This document shows positions 18,812-28,746 of a stretch of 64,000 nt of DNA, one piece after another. The first letter of the stretch is position 1; each line of letters starts with the position of its first letter. A program made the position numbers and the translations under genes. Source of the DNA: Vibrio sp. SCSIO 43136 (GTDB taxonomy: Bacteria > Pseudomonadota > Gammaproteobacteria > Enterobacterales > Vibrionaceae). The DNA is taken from positions 2,108,001 through 2,172,000 of the forward strand of contig NZ_CP071848.1 of assembly GCF_023716565.1 (NCBI RefSeq), read 5' to 3'. The notes below the pieces were generated by a model, which ran no database searches, had not been told where the DNA came from, and saw nothing but the letters and a program-made list of their open reading frames with translations.

Positions 18812-20834
18812 ATAAAATACTGCTGTTTTTTCTCAACTTAGCTCTAACAATCTCACCTGAAGAGCAAATTAACTCTAGGTCAACTGCCACAGTCATCAAC
18901 TCATGGTCCTTACGCTCTACTTCATGCTCTTTAAGTATGACCTTTTCAATCTTACAACTATCACTAAATGCCTTAGTTCCGATACCTTCGTTTAAGTACT
19001 CGACTAATGCTCCTCCAAATTCAATGGTAGACTCGTCTATGTACAGACCAGTATAGAAATCTATGGTCACAAAATTGTGTTCAAATCTTCGCACAGTTAA
19101 ACTAACGTGTGCAGAATCACCATACCTATCTGAAGAATAAAGGACGTCACCGATAAACAGTGCTCTATCTAAGTAATCTTCGTCATTTGGGAAACTAAAT
19201 TCTAAATAACTTTTATCTATAGAACTGTCAGAAACTTGAACATTGATCTTATCCAATTGTTCAGGAATTGTACCAAACTCAGCTTTAGCTCCGATGGTTA
19301 TAATATCTCCTGGATTACCTTGATGCTGTACCCTAAATAGGTCATATTCAGGCCAATTATTTAGGATTGTTGCATTACTATTTACAGTCCACGAAATATA
19401 TCGCGGTGTATGTCCATCGGAGTAGCTTGCATAAATTTCGAACCACTCTTCATTTGTAATAAAGCGGTCTTCTCCTATTGAAAAAAGTTTATTTGGTGAT
19501 ATTGAATCATCGATAGTTTTTATTTTAACTAGATCTTTAATTAAACTTAGATCTTTTACCTTTAAAAAATAAGTAGTGTTAGGCTCTAGGTCTTGCACTG
19601 CCATCAAAACCACTTTATTCCCATCAATAGAATGATTCAAATTCACTCTATTTCCTATGTACTCTCCTTCTAAATAAAACTCCATATCCTCAGGAAAATA
19701 AGAAGTAGTAAATAACTCTATTTTTGGATTGAGTTCTACATTATCATAAAGAACTAGATAACTATTGAAATCATTTATCGTATCAACAGAATAAGGAGCT
19801 GCAACCTCAACTTCATCACCATAAATCTTTATTTGACTACTCAGAACATGAGACTTGTAGCTGCCATTTCTATCAAGAAAGTCATAGCGACCTATTGGCC
19901 ACAAAGACCCATTACCCCCCCAGACCTCTGAGTAGTGTAGGTAGAGTTCTGCCTGCTGATCATTTTCGTAGTTAATTGAAACCTCTATTTCAGCATTAGA
20001 TTGTGTTGTATAAGAAATTTTGTTACTTCTTTCACCTGATAAGACAAGTGTTCCCGCTTTTGGCTCGTGCCCTAATTTTCCCGTAAAAGGACTTTCTGTC
20101 GATAACTCATAATTTAGATCTTGACCCAAACTATAATTATACTGACCATTAAGATCCATTGAGTACTCAGAAGACAGCAAGTCATATTCAAAAATAGATT
20201 CTGCATTAGTTAAATTTAGATATCCACCGATAGAAATACCACTTTCTGATTTTGATTTCAGTTGATACCTATAACTTCCTGTTTGATTTAACTCTAGAGC
20301 CACATCATAATTTATCCATTCGGGTATAATCCCATACTCTGATTCAAGGTAAACATATAGGCTTGAGCTTCTTGCTATGGCGCTTAGGTGGCTTAGCTTT
20401 CCTTCAGAATCAAATGATACAGACTCCAAAGTTACGTCAATACTACCATCCAATGTATAAGCATCTAACAGATCAGAGATTATACATTGGTTGAAATCAA
20501 TGTTTATTTGGTCTCCTTTCGCCAAATACTCTCCACTCTTGTTGGAACTTATCGTTATATATGACGTACTACTATTGTGATCTATCGTCCTACATGCAAC
20601 ACGTGTTGAATCAGATGTACCGAGAAGATTTACAGCGGTTACTATGCGCGAAGAAATGGTAGGAAGGTAATAACTTAACCTAGTCCCTAATGCAGCATAA
20701 GCTATATTATCTAAGGTTATATCTGATTTACCATCTGTTGACGTGCTTTCTTCAGATCCCCCTCCTCCTCCGCCACAACCAAAAATGAATATAACCAACA
20801 TTAAGGTCGCTACCTTTACAACATTGTAAAGCAT
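18810..20834 (-). CDS. Large lipoprotein of unknown function
   Basis: 674 residues. The N-terminus MLYNVVKVATLMLVIFIFGC is a lipoprotein signal with Cys20 in a lipobox, followed by six Gly and SEES, so it is probably exported and lipid-anchored. The mature chain is rich in Ser, Tyr and Asn, with beta-sandwich character. A fibronectin- or Ig-like stretch occurs near LEPNTTYFLKVKDLSL. Cysteine pairs near 81/113 and near the C-terminus could form disulfides. A good site (AGGGAG) precedes ATG 20834. The gene is visibly more AT-rich than its neighbours and its codon use differs sharply from pta, suggesting recent acquisition. I do not recognise the family. Confidence 0.8.
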   Translation of the reverse strand: MLYNVVKVATLMLVIFIFGCGGGGGGSEESTSTDGKSDITLDNIAYAALGTRLSYYLPTISSRIVTAVNLLGTSDSTRVACRTIDHNSSTSYITISSNKSGEYLAKGDQINIDFNQCIISDLLDAYTLDGSIDVTLESVSFDSEGKLSHLSAIARSSSLYVYLESEYGIIPEWINYDVALELNQTGSYRYQLKSKSESGISIGGYLNLTNAESIFEYDLLSSEYSMDLNGQYNYSLGQDLNYELSTESPFTGKLGHEPKAGTLVLSGERSNKISYTTQSNAEIEVSINYENDQQAELYLHYSEVWGGNGSLWPIGRYDFLDRNGSYKSHVLSSQIKIYGDEVEVAAPYSVDTINDFNSYLVLYDNVELNPKIELFTTSYFPEDMEFYLEGEYIGNRVNLNHSIDGNKVVLMAVQDLEPNTTYFLKVKDLSLIKDLVKIKTIDDSISPNKLFSIGEDRFITNEEWFEIYASYSDGHTPRYISWTVNSNATILNNWPEYDLFRVQHQGNPGDIITIGAKAEFGTIPEQLDKINVQVSDSSIDKSYLEFSFPNDEDYLDRALFIGDVLYSSDRYGDSAHVSLTVRRFEHNFVTIDFYTGLYIDESTIEFGGALVEYLNEGIGTKAFSDSCKIEKVILKEHEVERKDHELMTVAVDLELICSSGEIVRAKLRKNSSIL

Positions 20835-21081
20835 TTAAATATCTCCCTAGAAGCATTAATCCGTACTAAAACATACGTAATGAAATATATGACCTTACCA
20901 TCACCAATACCCTACAATATGTGATGTGGCAAGTAATATCTAATAAAAACATGTACTTATTATTTTGTATTAATGATGAGAATCGCATTTACAAAGGAGG
21001 ACTATCAAAAAGTAATTTTTTATAAATAGAGATGAGGAGTGGCATTTTATAAAAAAGAAGATGCACTTTTCAGCACGTTTA

Positions 21082-21453
21082 TTATAGTGCCCTTTGTTGT
21101 TCTAGCCAGGTTAGGGCTTCTTGTTTGTCGAAGAACATTTTGGTGTTGCCTGTCATGAGTTTGTCGACGATTAGGCCTTGGAAGCCAGAGTGTACCAGTA
21201 TAGCCGAGGCTTTACAGCCCATTGAGTCGTACCAAAGCCACAATTGAGCGGCGTTATCTATCGTTTCTTGGGAACCGGAAACCTCATCATCCCACTCTTC
21301 GTAACGAACCCAACTCTCCTTCGGGTTATCTATTACTGCTTTTTGTAGCTCTTCTGCGCAATGCAAAACGCCCGCTTCATTGAATGGGCCATAGGCATAC
21401 ACTTCAAACAGGTCTTGGTGCCACTGGGCGGATACGCTGCCATGTAAAACCAT
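21082..21453 (-). CDS. Small conserved-looking protein, possible STAS-like fold
   Basis: 123 residues with no signal or membrane segment. It begins MVLHGSVSAQWHQDLFEVYAYGPFNEAG and ends FFDKQEALTWLEQQ. The alternation of strands and helices and the closing DKxEALxWL resemble SpoIIAA-like/STAS proteins, but this is impression rather than a firm match. It lies alone between the AT-rich lipoprotein gene and the ribose operon, all on the minus strand. Confidence 0.7.
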   Translation of the reverse strand: MVLHGSVSAQWHQDLFEVYAYGPFNEAGVLHCAEELQKAVIDNPKESWVRYEEWDDEVSGSQETIDNAAQLWLWYDSMGCKASAILVHSGFQGLIVDKLMTGNTKMFFDKQEALTWLEQQRAL

Positions 21454-21571
21454 CGCAAACTCTCATTAGCTTCTACTGATATTATTAAGAATAGCTCAAG
21501 ATTTTAGGTTGCTATTCGGTAAAAGCTAAATATTAAAACTCATGAAGGGAAGTTTGATGAATCTCAAGTTT

Positions 21572-21625
21572 GATTGTCTGGAAGACAATCCTCCCAATCA
21601 AAAACGAGGACCCTCGGCCCTCGCT
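21572..21625 (-). terminator. Terminator region after rbsR
   Basis: On the minus strand CGAGG and CCTCG (21605-21623) close a stem followed by TTTTTGATT, then a second perfect 8-bp hairpin (GATTGTCT/AGACAATC, 21572-21590). The first lies 31 bases past the rbsR stop. Confidence 0.7.
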
Positions 21626-21653
21626 TTCAATCAGAAAATTTATAGTCATGGCA

Positions 21654-22658
21654 CTAGCTAAGTATCTTCACACTGCTACGAACCACCAAACTCGGTTCAA
21701 GCTGCACCACTTGAGGTTCGGCTGTCACTTTATCAATCTTGTTGAGTAAGGTATCGACAGCGGCCTGTCCAAGGCGATATTTGGGCTGATGAATCGTGGT
21801 TAATGCTGGGGTCATGAACTTTGCGATGTGTACATCATCGTACCCTACAATTGAGAGCTGCTCTGGCACTCGAATTCCTTGAGCGGCAGCGGCGTTGATC
21901 ACACCCATTGCCATCATGTCATTGGAGACAAACAGGCTGCTTGGCAGGGTGCCGCGCTCGATAAGAGTTGCGAATGCACTTGCCCCACCCTCACACTCAA
22001 AGTCAGATTCAACAATCCAATTTGGGTTGATCTCTAAACCATGTTCGTTCATCGCTCGCTTGTAACCTTCGTAACGCATTTGCGCTTGATAGCGAGCCAG
22101 TGGCCCTGTGATACAACCGATTTCAGTGTGACCACATTCAATCAGGTGTTTGGCAGCAAGGTAGCCTCCTCGAAAGGAGTTGTCTTGAATTTTGTCGGAC
22201 GCAAAATGAATCGGCCCCCAATCCATTACCACTACGGGCATATCTGGATACAGGTCAAACACATCGATACGTTCACCTTCTAGGGTGGAACACATCAGAA
22301 TCAGGCCATCAACACGCTTTTGCAACAGAGTTTCAATCGAAGCTCGCATACGCTCGCTATCGCCCTCCGTATTGCACAAAATCAGATTGTAGTTTTGTTG
22401 ATAGCAGCGGCGCTCTACCCCTTTAACTACTTCACCGAAAAACGGGTTGGTCGAGTTTGTCATCAACATACCCAGGGTTCGGGTGCGGTTCATTTTGAGG
22501 CTGCGTGCCAGTGCCGACGGGGTGTAATTTAGCTCTTTTGCCGCTTTCATCACTCGCTCCGAGATGTCTTCACTGACAAAGCGAGTTTTGTTAATCACAT
22601 GACTTACTGTTGAGGTCGATACCCCAGCAAGCTTAGCGATATCTTTCATTGATGCCAC
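21654..22658 (-). CDS. rbsR: Ribose operon repressor
   Basis: LacI-family repressor, 334 residues, released by ribose. The helix-turn-helix and hinge are MKDIAKLAGVSTSTVSHVINKTRFVS and YTPSALARSLKMNRT, nearly identical to E. coli RbsR. The periplasmic-binding-like ligand domain follows (LGMLMTNSTNPFFGEVVKGVE, FVSNDMMAMG). It is the last gene of rbsDACBKR, 15 bp after rbsK. Its probable targets are the two palindromes upstream of rbsD. Confidence 0.96.
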   Translation of the reverse strand: MASMKDIAKLAGVSTSTVSHVINKTRFVSEDISERVMKAAKELNYTPSALARSLKMNRTRTLGMLMTNSTNPFFGEVVKGVERRCYQQNYNLILCNTEGDSERMRASIETLLQKRVDGLILMCSTLEGERIDVFDLYPDMPVVVMDWGPIHFASDKIQDNSFRGGYLAAKHLIECGHTEIGCITGPLARYQAQMRYEGYKRAMNEHGLEINPNWIVESDFECEGGASAFATLIERGTLPSSLFVSNDMMAMGVINAAAAQGIRVPEQLSIVGYDDVHIAKFMTPALTTIHQPKYRLGQAAVDTLLNKIDKVTAEPQVVQLEPSLVVRSSVKILS

Positions 22659-22673
22659 GGCAAAAGCTCCTTG

Positions 22674-23594
22674 TTACTGTTGCTCAGCTAAGAACTGATC
22701 AACTTCCTGACGAGATGGAATCGAGGTTTGAGCGCCAAAGCGAGTGACCGAAATCGCTGCTGCGGCATGAGCAAACTTAATTGCTGATTCTAAAGGTTTA
22801 TTTTCAAGGAGACCAGCCACGAATGCGCCATTAAAGGTATCTCCAGCTGCGGTCGTGTCTTGAGCCTGAACTCTGAAGCCTGCGATCACCTTGCCTTCAC
22901 CTCGTTGACTCAGCCAAACACCCTTTGAACCTAATGTGATCATCACGGTTTCAATACCTTTATCATGTAGCACTTTTGCCGCTAGGGTTGCTGATTCATC
23001 GTCCACCACAGCAACACCTGTGAGCAGTTCCGCCTCAGTTTCATTAGGGGTGATCATGTCCACGCATTCAAGCAAAGAATCAGGCAAGGCCTGCGCTGGC
23101 GCAGGGTTGAGAATTACTTGAGTATTTGCGGCCTTTGCCGTCTTTGCTGCAAGCTCAATACCGCATAACGGTGTCTCTAATTGCATCAGCAGATAGTCTG
23201 CCTGACCAATACGTTCAAGATCCGAATTTAGCGCAGCCGCAGTCAGCTTTGCATTGGCTTCGGCACTAATGCAAATACTGTTTTCACCGCTATCAGACAC
23301 CTGAATCATCGCAATCCCAGTCGGGCAGTTTGGTTGCAGTTTCACACCAGCAATGTCGATATTGTCATGCTTAAACGCTTCACGGATATTGATACCAAAC
23401 GAATCATCACCGATACAGGCAATAAACCCGGTATCCGCTTGCATGCGAGCCGCAGCAACCGCTTGATTGGCCCCTTTGCCACCTGGGATCACTTGGTAAT
23501 TGCGACCGTGCAATGTCTCACCAGGGCGAGGGAATGAAGGGACTTGAAGAACGTGGTCGGCATTAACACTACCTAAAACTACCAACTTATTCAT
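22674..23594 (-). CDS. rbsK: Ribokinase
   Basis: 306 residues; phosphorylates ribose to ribose 5-phosphate with ATP. PfkB-family signatures: GSVNADHVLQVPSFPRPGETL, PGGKGANQAVAAARM near residues 37-52 (substrate side) and DTTAAGDTFNGAFVAGL near 250-266, with the catalytic base Asp in AAGDTF. Between rbsB and rbsR in the operon, with an intercistronic hairpin upstream. Confidence 0.97.
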   Translation of the reverse strand: MNKLVVLGSVNADHVLQVPSFPRPGETLHGRNYQVIPGGKGANQAVAAARMQADTGFIACIGDDSFGINIREAFKHDNIDIAGVKLQPNCPTGIAMIQVSDSGENSICISAEANAKLTAAALNSDLERIGQADYLLMQLETPLCGIELAAKTAKAANTQVILNPAPAQALPDSLLECVDMITPNETEAELLTGVAVVDDESATLAAKVLHDKGIETVMITLGSKGVWLSQRGEGKVIAGFRVQAQDTTAAGDTFNGAFVAGLLENKPLESAIKFAHAAAAISVTRFGAQTSIPSRQEVDQFLAEQQ

Positions 23595-23725
23595 ATATTT
23601 ATCCTTGGTTCATTTAGAACATGGGTATTAAAAACACATAGGTTTGAGGAAGCAAAGCTATGGGCTCTGAGGTTTCGAGTAAGGAATTTTTAATCCAGCT
23701 CTACGTTTTGTGGGTGATGCTTTTG

Positions 23726-23752
23726 GCTCACCCCCTTTCTATGGGGGTGAGC
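23726..23752 (-). promoter_or_regulatory. Intercistronic hairpin between rbsB and rbsK
   Basis: A perfect 10-bp GC-rich stem (GCTCACCCCC/GGGGGTGAGC) with a 7-base loop, 18 bases after the rbsB stop. No T-run follows on the minus strand. A hairpin here would favour high rbsB mRNA over the distal rbsK and rbsR. Confidence 0.7.
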
Positions 23753-23769
23753 TGTGTTGTGCTCGCTGA

Positions 23770-24648
23770 TTATTCGGTGATAACTTTCAGCGCCACAGGA
23801 ATGTACTCAGCAACTTTTTCGCCTTTCAGTACTTTATCTGCAGTTTCAACACCCAGTGAACCGATTAGCTCTGGCTGCTGTGCAACAGTTGCTGCTAGCT
23901 TGCCACGCTTCACGGCTGCGATACCGTCGTCAGTACCATCAAAACCTACGATCAGTACATTCTTGCCCGATGCCTGAACAGCGCGCATTGCGCCAAGTGC
24001 CATTTCATCATTCTGAGCAAATACCGCTTGTACATTAGGGTTCGCTGCAAGCAGGTTTTCCATTACGTTAAGACCTTTAGTACGGTCAAAGTCGGCTGGT
24101 TGGCTGGCAAGCAGTTCCATTTGGCTGCCTTTGACAGCATTCATAAAGCCTTCACCACGCTCACGCGCCGCTGACGTACCAGCAATACCTTCAAGTTGAA
24201 TCACTTTAGCGTCTGCACCTGCTTGCTCTTGAATAAATTGACCTGCCAATTCACCACCAGCCACGTTGTCAGAGGCGATGTGGCTTACAACCTCACCACG
24301 GCTAGCGCCACGGTCTAGAGTCAGTACTGGGATGTTTGAACGGTTAGCCATACGAATTGCATTGGATACTGCGTCAGAATCCGTTGGGTTGATCAAAATT
24401 GCTTTCACACCACGTACTGTTAGGTCTTCTACATTTGATAGCTCTTTGCTTGGGTCATTTTGTGAATCTAGAACGATCAGCTCATAACCAAGCTCCTTCG
24501 CTTTTTCTTCTGCGCCATCTTTCATTGAAACGAAAAATGGATTGTTTAAGGTAGAAACCACAACAGCTAGCGTATCTTGCGCTTGTGCGGTTACGGATGC
24601 AGAGGCAGCTAAGATTGCTGTAGTAATCAAAGTAGTGATCTTTTTCAT
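23770..24648 (-). CDS. rbsB: Ribose-binding periplasmic protein
   Basis: 292 residues with a signal peptide ([24 protein letters not shown]). Captures ribose for RbsAC and in related species also presents it to a chemoreceptor. Family sequences: [79 protein letters not shown] and [10 protein letters not shown]. Follows rbsC by a 130-bp gap carrying a stem-loop. Confidence 0.97.
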   Translation of the reverse strand: MKKITTLITTAILAASASVTAQAQDTLAVVVSTLNNPFFVSMKDGAEEKAKELGYELIVLDSQNDPSKELSNVEDLTVRGVKAILINPTDSDAVSNAIRMANRSNIPVLTLDRGASRGEVVSHIASDNVAGGELAGQFIQEQAGADAKVIQLEGIAGTSAARERGEGFMNAVKGSQMELLASQPADFDRTKGLNVMENLLAANPNVQAVFAQNDEMALGAMRAVQASGKNVLIVGFDGTDDGIAAVKRGKLAATVAQQPELIGSLGVETADKVLKGEKVAEYIPVALKVITE

Positions 24649-24674
24649 CTTTAGGTCCTTTATATGTAGGGAGT

Positions 24675-24712
24675 GTTCGAGCTCCGCAGGCAGGGGCGCT
24701 TGCGGGCCGAAC
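24675..24712 (-). promoter_or_regulatory. Intercistronic stem-loop between rbsC and rbsB
   Basis: GTTCGAGCTCCGCA pairs imperfectly with TGCGGGCCGAAC around a GC-rich loop. It lies upstream of the rbsB start, where such structures often stabilise binding-protein mRNA. Confidence 0.5.
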
Positions 24713-24778
24713 GAGTTTCACGGTGAACTTTTGTCGCCAACTTAGTAACAAAACTAATCAGAGCTAAGTTCGTTATTG

Positions 24779-25750
24779 TTATTTGTTTTTGTTATCTACC
24801 ATTACCGCCAGCAAGATAACGACCGCTTTTGCAATCATCTGGTAGTAAGAAGAGACATCAAGGAGGTTCAAAGCATTGTTTAGGAAGCCGATGATCAGTG
24901 CGCCAATTAGCGTTCCCATGATACGGCCACGACCGCCCATCAAGCTGGTGCCACCCAGCACAACAGCGGCAATCGCATCCAACTCATATCCCATACCCGC
25001 CGTCGGCTGCGCAGAAGACAAGCGAGAAGTCACGATGATGCCAGCAAGCGCAGCAAGGAAACCACAAATCGCATAAACGCCGATTTTTACTCGGTCAACG
25101 TTAATGCCCGATAGACGAGTGGCGGATTCATTACCACCCAGTGCGTACACATAGCGGCCAAAACGGGTGTGATTTAACAGATACCAAGCGGCAGCAAATA
25201 CCACGACCATTAACCATACTGGAACAGGGATGCCCAATGCGTAGCCGGTACCAAACCAAGCAAAAGCGTCAGCGGTATCGGTGAAGCCCGTAGAAATTGG
25301 CCTGCCATCGGTATAAACCATGGTGACACCACGAAGCAGGGTCATGGTGACCAAGGTGGCGATAAATGCCTGCACCTTGCCTTTGGCGATGATCATTCCG
25401 CTAATTGCACCTAGTGCAGCCCCTGCGAACAACGCAGTTGGCACGGCAATTAATACCGGTACTTCCATCGCAATTAGGCTAGCGGCGAATGCCCCACACA
25501 AAGCCAGAACTGAGCCAACACTCAGATCGATACCCGCGGTTAAAATGACTAAGGTCATGCCCACGGCGATAATGGCATTCACAGAGGTCTGACGCAGAAT
25601 ATTAAGAATGTTATCTACGGTGAAAAAGTTAGGGTTTAAGAACGACACCACCGCAATCAAGAAAATCAGTGCAATCAAAGATTTTTGCTCGATTAACCAC
25701 TCTTTATTCAGTTTGAATTTTTTAGGATTACTCATAGTTTGGGTACTCAT
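24779..25750 (-). CDS. rbsC: Ribose ABC transporter permease
   Basis: 323 residues from ATG 25750 ([11 protein letters not shown]), with GAGGAAG upstream; the start codon overlaps the rbsA stop (ATGA). Inner-membrane permease with about ten hydrophobic segments. Family sequences: [52 protein letters not shown] (coupling helix) and [13 protein letters not shown]. Pairs with RbsA and RbsB. Confidence 0.97.
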   Translation of the reverse strand: MSTQTMSNPKKFKLNKEWLIEQKSLIALIFLIAVVSFLNPNFFTVDNILNILRQTSVNAIIAVGMTLVILTAGIDLSVGSVLALCGAFAASLIAMEVPVLIAVPTALFAGAALGAISGMIIAKGKVQAFIATLVTMTLLRGVTMVYTDGRPISTGFTDTADAFAWFGTGYALGIPVPVWLMVVVFAAAWYLLNHTRFGRYVYALGGNESATRLSGINVDRVKIGVYAICGFLAALAGIIVTSRLSSAQPTAGMGYELDAIAAVVLGGTSLMGGRGRIMGTLIGALIIGFLNNALNLLDVSSYYQMIAKAVVILLAVMVDNKNK

Positions 25751-27246
25751 GCTGACTTCCTCAGTTTGCCGACTGCGCAAGCCATCAGCGTTTCTTGATC
25801 CGCCTCTTGGGCAGAAAACTCACCGGTAATACTTCCTTCGTGCATTACCAACACACGGTCACTCATTCCTAGCACTTCTGGCATTTCAGAAGATACTAAG
25901 ATGATGCTCATCCCTTCCGCTTTAAACTGGTTAATAAGTTGATAAATCTCTTTTTTCGCACCGACATCGACACCACGAGTCGGCTCATCAAGAATCAATA
26001 CTTTTGGACGTGTCATTAAGCCTTTAGCGATTGCCACTTTCTGCTGATTACCGCCAGACAGATTGCCGATGATCTGTTCACGACTTGGCGTCTTGATATT
26101 AAACAGACGAATAAAATCTTCGACAGCTTCGGCTTCATCTTTATGCTGGATTTGAAGGGACTTGGATAATTGCTCAAGCGCGCATAACGACATGTTTTCT
26201 TTGACCGATAGCCCAAGAACTAGTCCATCCCCTTTTCGGTCTTCAGAAATATAAGCAACACCATTGGCGAGCCCATCTTGAGGCGTTAGCGGATTAATGG
26301 TTTTGCCATCAAGAATGATGTCACCTGAGTCACGAGTTAATGCGCCATAAATGACTTTCACCAGCTCAGTACGCCCGGCACCCATTAGCCCAGAAATGCC
26401 TAGGATTTCGCCTTTATTGAGCGTAAAACTCACATCCTTAACACCGCTGCCAGAAAGATTGCGGACTTCAAGCGAAATATCACCATGGGTTGCATCAATA
26501 CGAGGGTATTGCTCATCGAGCTTACGTCCTACCATCATTTCAATCAGGCTATCTTCGTCAGTGTCAGCGACTTGGCATTCACCAATGAATTTGCCGTCTC
26601 GCAGCACAGTAATATCGTCACAAATCTCAAAGATTTCTTTCAAACGGTGCGAGATGTATACAATGCCGCAACCCTCGTCACGAAGCTCGTTTATCACCTT
26701 AAACAACGATTCGGTTTCGGTATCGGTCAGCGCATCAGTTGGCTCATCCATGATGATCACTTTCGCTTCAAACGAGAGCGCTTTAGCGATCTCTACCATC
26801 TGCTGCTCACCAAGGCTGAGATCCCCTAAAGGTGTTCTAGAGCTGTGCTTAACGTTCAAGCGGGCAAGCAGTTTGTCCGCTTGTTGGTACATCTTGCTCC
26901 AATCAATACGGCCAAATGCACCCGTTAACTCACGACCAAGAAAGATATTTTCTGCGATGGTCAGCTCAGGGATCAGATTGAGCTCTTGATGAATAATGCT
27001 GATGCCCGCTTGCTGAGAATCTCTAGGCCCATGAAACTGTCGCTCTGACCCTTGGTAGGCGATAGTGCCGCCATCTTTGGAGTAGATCCCCGTCAACACT
27101 TTCATCAGGGTGGACTTTCCTGCCCCATTTTCTCCCATCAATGCCATGACTCGCCCTGGATAAACATTAAGACTCGCCTTATCTAGCGCCTTAACTCCTG
27201 GAAAAGCTTTCTCTATCGCATTGAGATTTAATATTGCTTGAGTCAT
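25747..27246 (-). CDS. rbsA: Ribose ABC transporter ATPase
   Basis: 499 residues with two nucleotide-binding domains in one chain. Domain 1 has Walker [15 protein letters not shown] (about 38-51), signature [15 protein letters not shown] and Walker [14 protein letters not shown]. Domain 2 begins near 250, has a degenerate Walker A ([14 protein letters not shown]), signature [15 protein letters not shown] and [13 protein letters not shown]. This asymmetry is normal for sugar ATPases of the RbsA class. Starts 14 bp after rbsD. Confidence 0.97.
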   Translation of the reverse strand: MTQAILNLNAIEKAFPGVKALDKASLNVYPGRVMALMGENGAGKSTLMKVLTGIYSKDGGTIAYQGSERQFHGPRDSQQAGISIIHQELNLIPELTIAENIFLGRELTGAFGRIDWSKMYQQADKLLARLNVKHSSRTPLGDLSLGEQQMVEIAKALSFEAKVIIMDEPTDALTDTETESLFKVINELRDEGCGIVYISHRLKEIFEICDDITVLRDGKFIGECQVADTDEDSLIEMMVGRKLDEQYPRIDATHGDISLEVRNLSGSGVKDVSFTLNKGEILGISGLMGAGRTELVKVIYGALTRDSGDIILDGKTINPLTPQDGLANGVAYISEDRKGDGLVLGLSVKENMSLCALEQLSKSLQIQHKDEAEAVEDFIRLFNIKTPSREQIIGNLSGGNQQKVAIAKGLMTRPKVLILDEPTRGVDVGAKKEIYQLINQFKAEGMSIILVSSEMPEVLGMSDRVLVMHEGSITGEFSAQEADQETLMACAVGKLRKSA

Positions 27247-27260
27247 ACCTCAGCCCTTAT

Positions 27261-27680
27261 TTAGAACACAACGCCAGATTGGAAAATGACATTGGCGTAC
27301 GGAGTGCATTCCCCAGTACGAACAATGGCGCGACTTTGCCCAGTGCGCTGCTTAAATGCTTCGTGACTGATGTAAGTGACCGGGATATCTCGCTGGCCTT
27401 TTTCAGCTTCATGTGCCAACTCATCAAGCAGAGCTTGGTGCAGTTGCGGACTCACTTGAGCAAATTCCTCTGCCACAACGACAGACTCAACTTGGGCTTC
27501 AGTTAACATCACACGAACGGTTTCAATAAAGCTTGGCACACCGTGAGTGAGTGCAAGGTCAATTCGAGTGACTTGGTCAGGGATTGGCAACCCAGCATCG
27601 CAGATGGTGATCTCATCTGTATGGCCTAGCGTTGCGACCAAATAAGAAAGGTCAGAATTTAGTAGGGTACTTTTTTTCAT
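27261..27680 (-). CDS. rbsD: D-ribose pyranase
   Basis: 139 residues; converts the beta-pyranose form of imported ribose to the furanose that RbsK uses. MKKSTLLNSDLSYLVATLGHTDEITICDAGLPIP carries the conserved active-site His and Asp, and the C-terminal VRTGECTPYANVIF is typical. First gene of rbsDACBKR; AGAGG precedes ATG 27680. Two RbsR-type operators and a CRP-like site lie upstream. Confidence 0.97.
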   Translation of the reverse strand: MKKSTLLNSDLSYLVATLGHTDEITICDAGLPIPDQVTRIDLALTHGVPSFIETVRVMLTEAQVESVVVAEEFAQVSPQLHQALLDELAHEAEKGQRDIPVTYISHEAFKQRTGQSRAIVRTGECTPYANVIFQSGVVF

Positions 27681-27717
27681 CTTATACCTCTTGGGTTACA
27701 GCAAGAGCTCATTATCA

Positions 27718-27731
27718 TCGATACGTTTCGA
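27718..27731. promoter_or_regulatory. RbsR-type operator, proximal
   Basis: TCGATACGTTTCGA differs from the perfect palindrome of the second site by one base and has the central CG typical of LacI-family operators. It lies 37 bp upstream of the rbsD start. Confidence 0.85.
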
Positions 27732-27748
27732 TATTTGAGAAAACGTCG

Positions 27749-27762
27749 TCGAAACGTTTCGA
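27749..27762. promoter_or_regulatory. RbsR-type operator, distal
   Basis: TCGAAACGTTTCGA is a perfect 14-bp palindrome. Its centre is 31 bp, close to three helical turns, from the centre of the proximal site, so both could be bound on one DNA face. Confidence 0.88.
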
Positions 27763-27812
27763 TGAGGATAATAGCGCCAATAAATTTGGAGAAAAGTGAA
27801 TATTTATAAATG

Positions 27813-27828
27813 CGTGATCTAGATCAGG
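27813..27828. promoter_or_regulatory. CRP-binding site of the ribose operon
   Basis: CGTGATCTAGATCAGG matches the ideal CRP core TGTGATCTAGATCACA at 13 of 16 positions, including the whole central TGATCTAGATCA. It lies about 65 bp upstream of the first operator, fitting activation of rbs by cAMP-CRP. Confidence 0.8.
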
Positions 27829-27876
27829 TTAGCAGCCCCACTTTACGGGTGAATTCTTGACTTTCATCTTCTGAGG

Positions 27877-28734
27877 CTAGTTTTTTACGTCCCTATTATC
27901 ACTCGGAGGGGCAAACAGTAACTGGGTACGCTGTTTGAAGGTTAGGTTGGGCTGAGTGGCCTCCCGTAGCATGGCTTTCCACTCAGCAAAAGTCACAGTT
28001 ATTGGATTGAAACTATTCACTGGCTTAGAAATACCATAACGCACCGTCTCGGCTTCTGGCTCAAAGGTGCCAAAAATCTTGTCCCAGATGATCAGCACAC
28101 CCGCATAATTTTTGTCGATGTATTGCGCATTAACACCATGGTGCACCCGATGATGGGATGGTGTATTAAAGATAAATTCCAATGGTCCAAGCGTTCTAAT
28201 CCACTGGGTATGCACAAAAAACTGCAACCCCAAGTTGAGCAGCACCACAAACACTACCCATTGAGGCTCAAAACCAAGCACTAATAACGGTACCCAAAAT
28301 AGCCACATACCCGCTAGTGGATACATTAAGCTTTGGCGAAATGCAGTACTAAAATTCATCTTCTCTGAGCTATGGTGAACCACGTGTGCTGCCCACATCC
28401 AGCGTACTCGATGGCTGGCCCGATGAAACCAGTAGTAGCAAAAGTCTTGTAAAATCATCAATGCAGCGAAACTGACCAAGCCTATTTCTATCTCAAACAA
28501 ACGTGCGTCAAAAACCCATAGATAAAGCTGAAAGACCACCAAGCCAGTCACAATATCGCTCACTTGATGCAGTCCAGACAAAGTGAAGTTGCACACAACT
28601 TCGGGTAATTGATAAGCCGCATTTGTTGGCAGTTTGCCTGATCGTTGGCCAAGCCAGTATTCGGCTATCATGCAAACGAAAAACAGAGGGGCTAAAAGCA
28701 TTAGCAGCAGTTCTGGGTTATCGCTCAAACTCAT
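27877..28734 (-). CDS. Fatty acid hydroxylase / sterol desaturase family protein
   Basis: 285 residues, with about four to five membrane segments. The di-iron histidine clusters are complete: WFHRASHRVRWMWAAHVVHHS (HxxxH then HxxHH) near 104-122 and SHHRVHHG (HxxHH) near 195-201, followed by YIDKNYAGVLIIWDKIFGTF. Such enzymes use O2 and a di-iron centre to hydroxylate or desaturate lipids in the membrane. Substrate is unknown; bacteria generally lack sterols. It follows the DUF2804 gene by 12 bp, so the two are almost certainly one transcript. Confidence 0.88.
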   Translation of the reverse strand: MSLSDNPELLLMLLAPLFFVCMIAEYWLGQRSGKLPTNAAYQLPEVVCNFTLSGLHQVSDIVTGLVVFQLYLWVFDARLFEIEIGLVSFAALMILQDFCYYWFHRASHRVRWMWAAHVVHHSSEKMNFSTAFRQSLMYPLAGMWLFWVPLLVLGFEPQWVVFVVLLNLGLQFFVHTQWIRTLGPLEFIFNTPSHHRVHHGVNAQYIDKNYAGVLIIWDKIFGTFEPEAETVRYGISKPVNSFNPITVTFAEWKAMLREATQPNLTFKQRTQLLFAPPSDNRDVKN

Positions 28735-28746
28735 CTTGTTTCTCCA

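Noticed and set aside
20964..20985. Fur box upstream of the small gene at 21082-21453
   Set aside because: Only one half resembles the 7-1-7 Fur motif and it lies downstream, not upstream, of that minus-strand gene.
26351..26989. 212-codon plus-strand frame opposite rbsA
   Set aside because: Fully antisense to a strongly conserved gene; Ser/Arg-rich composition is a by-product of the opposite strand.
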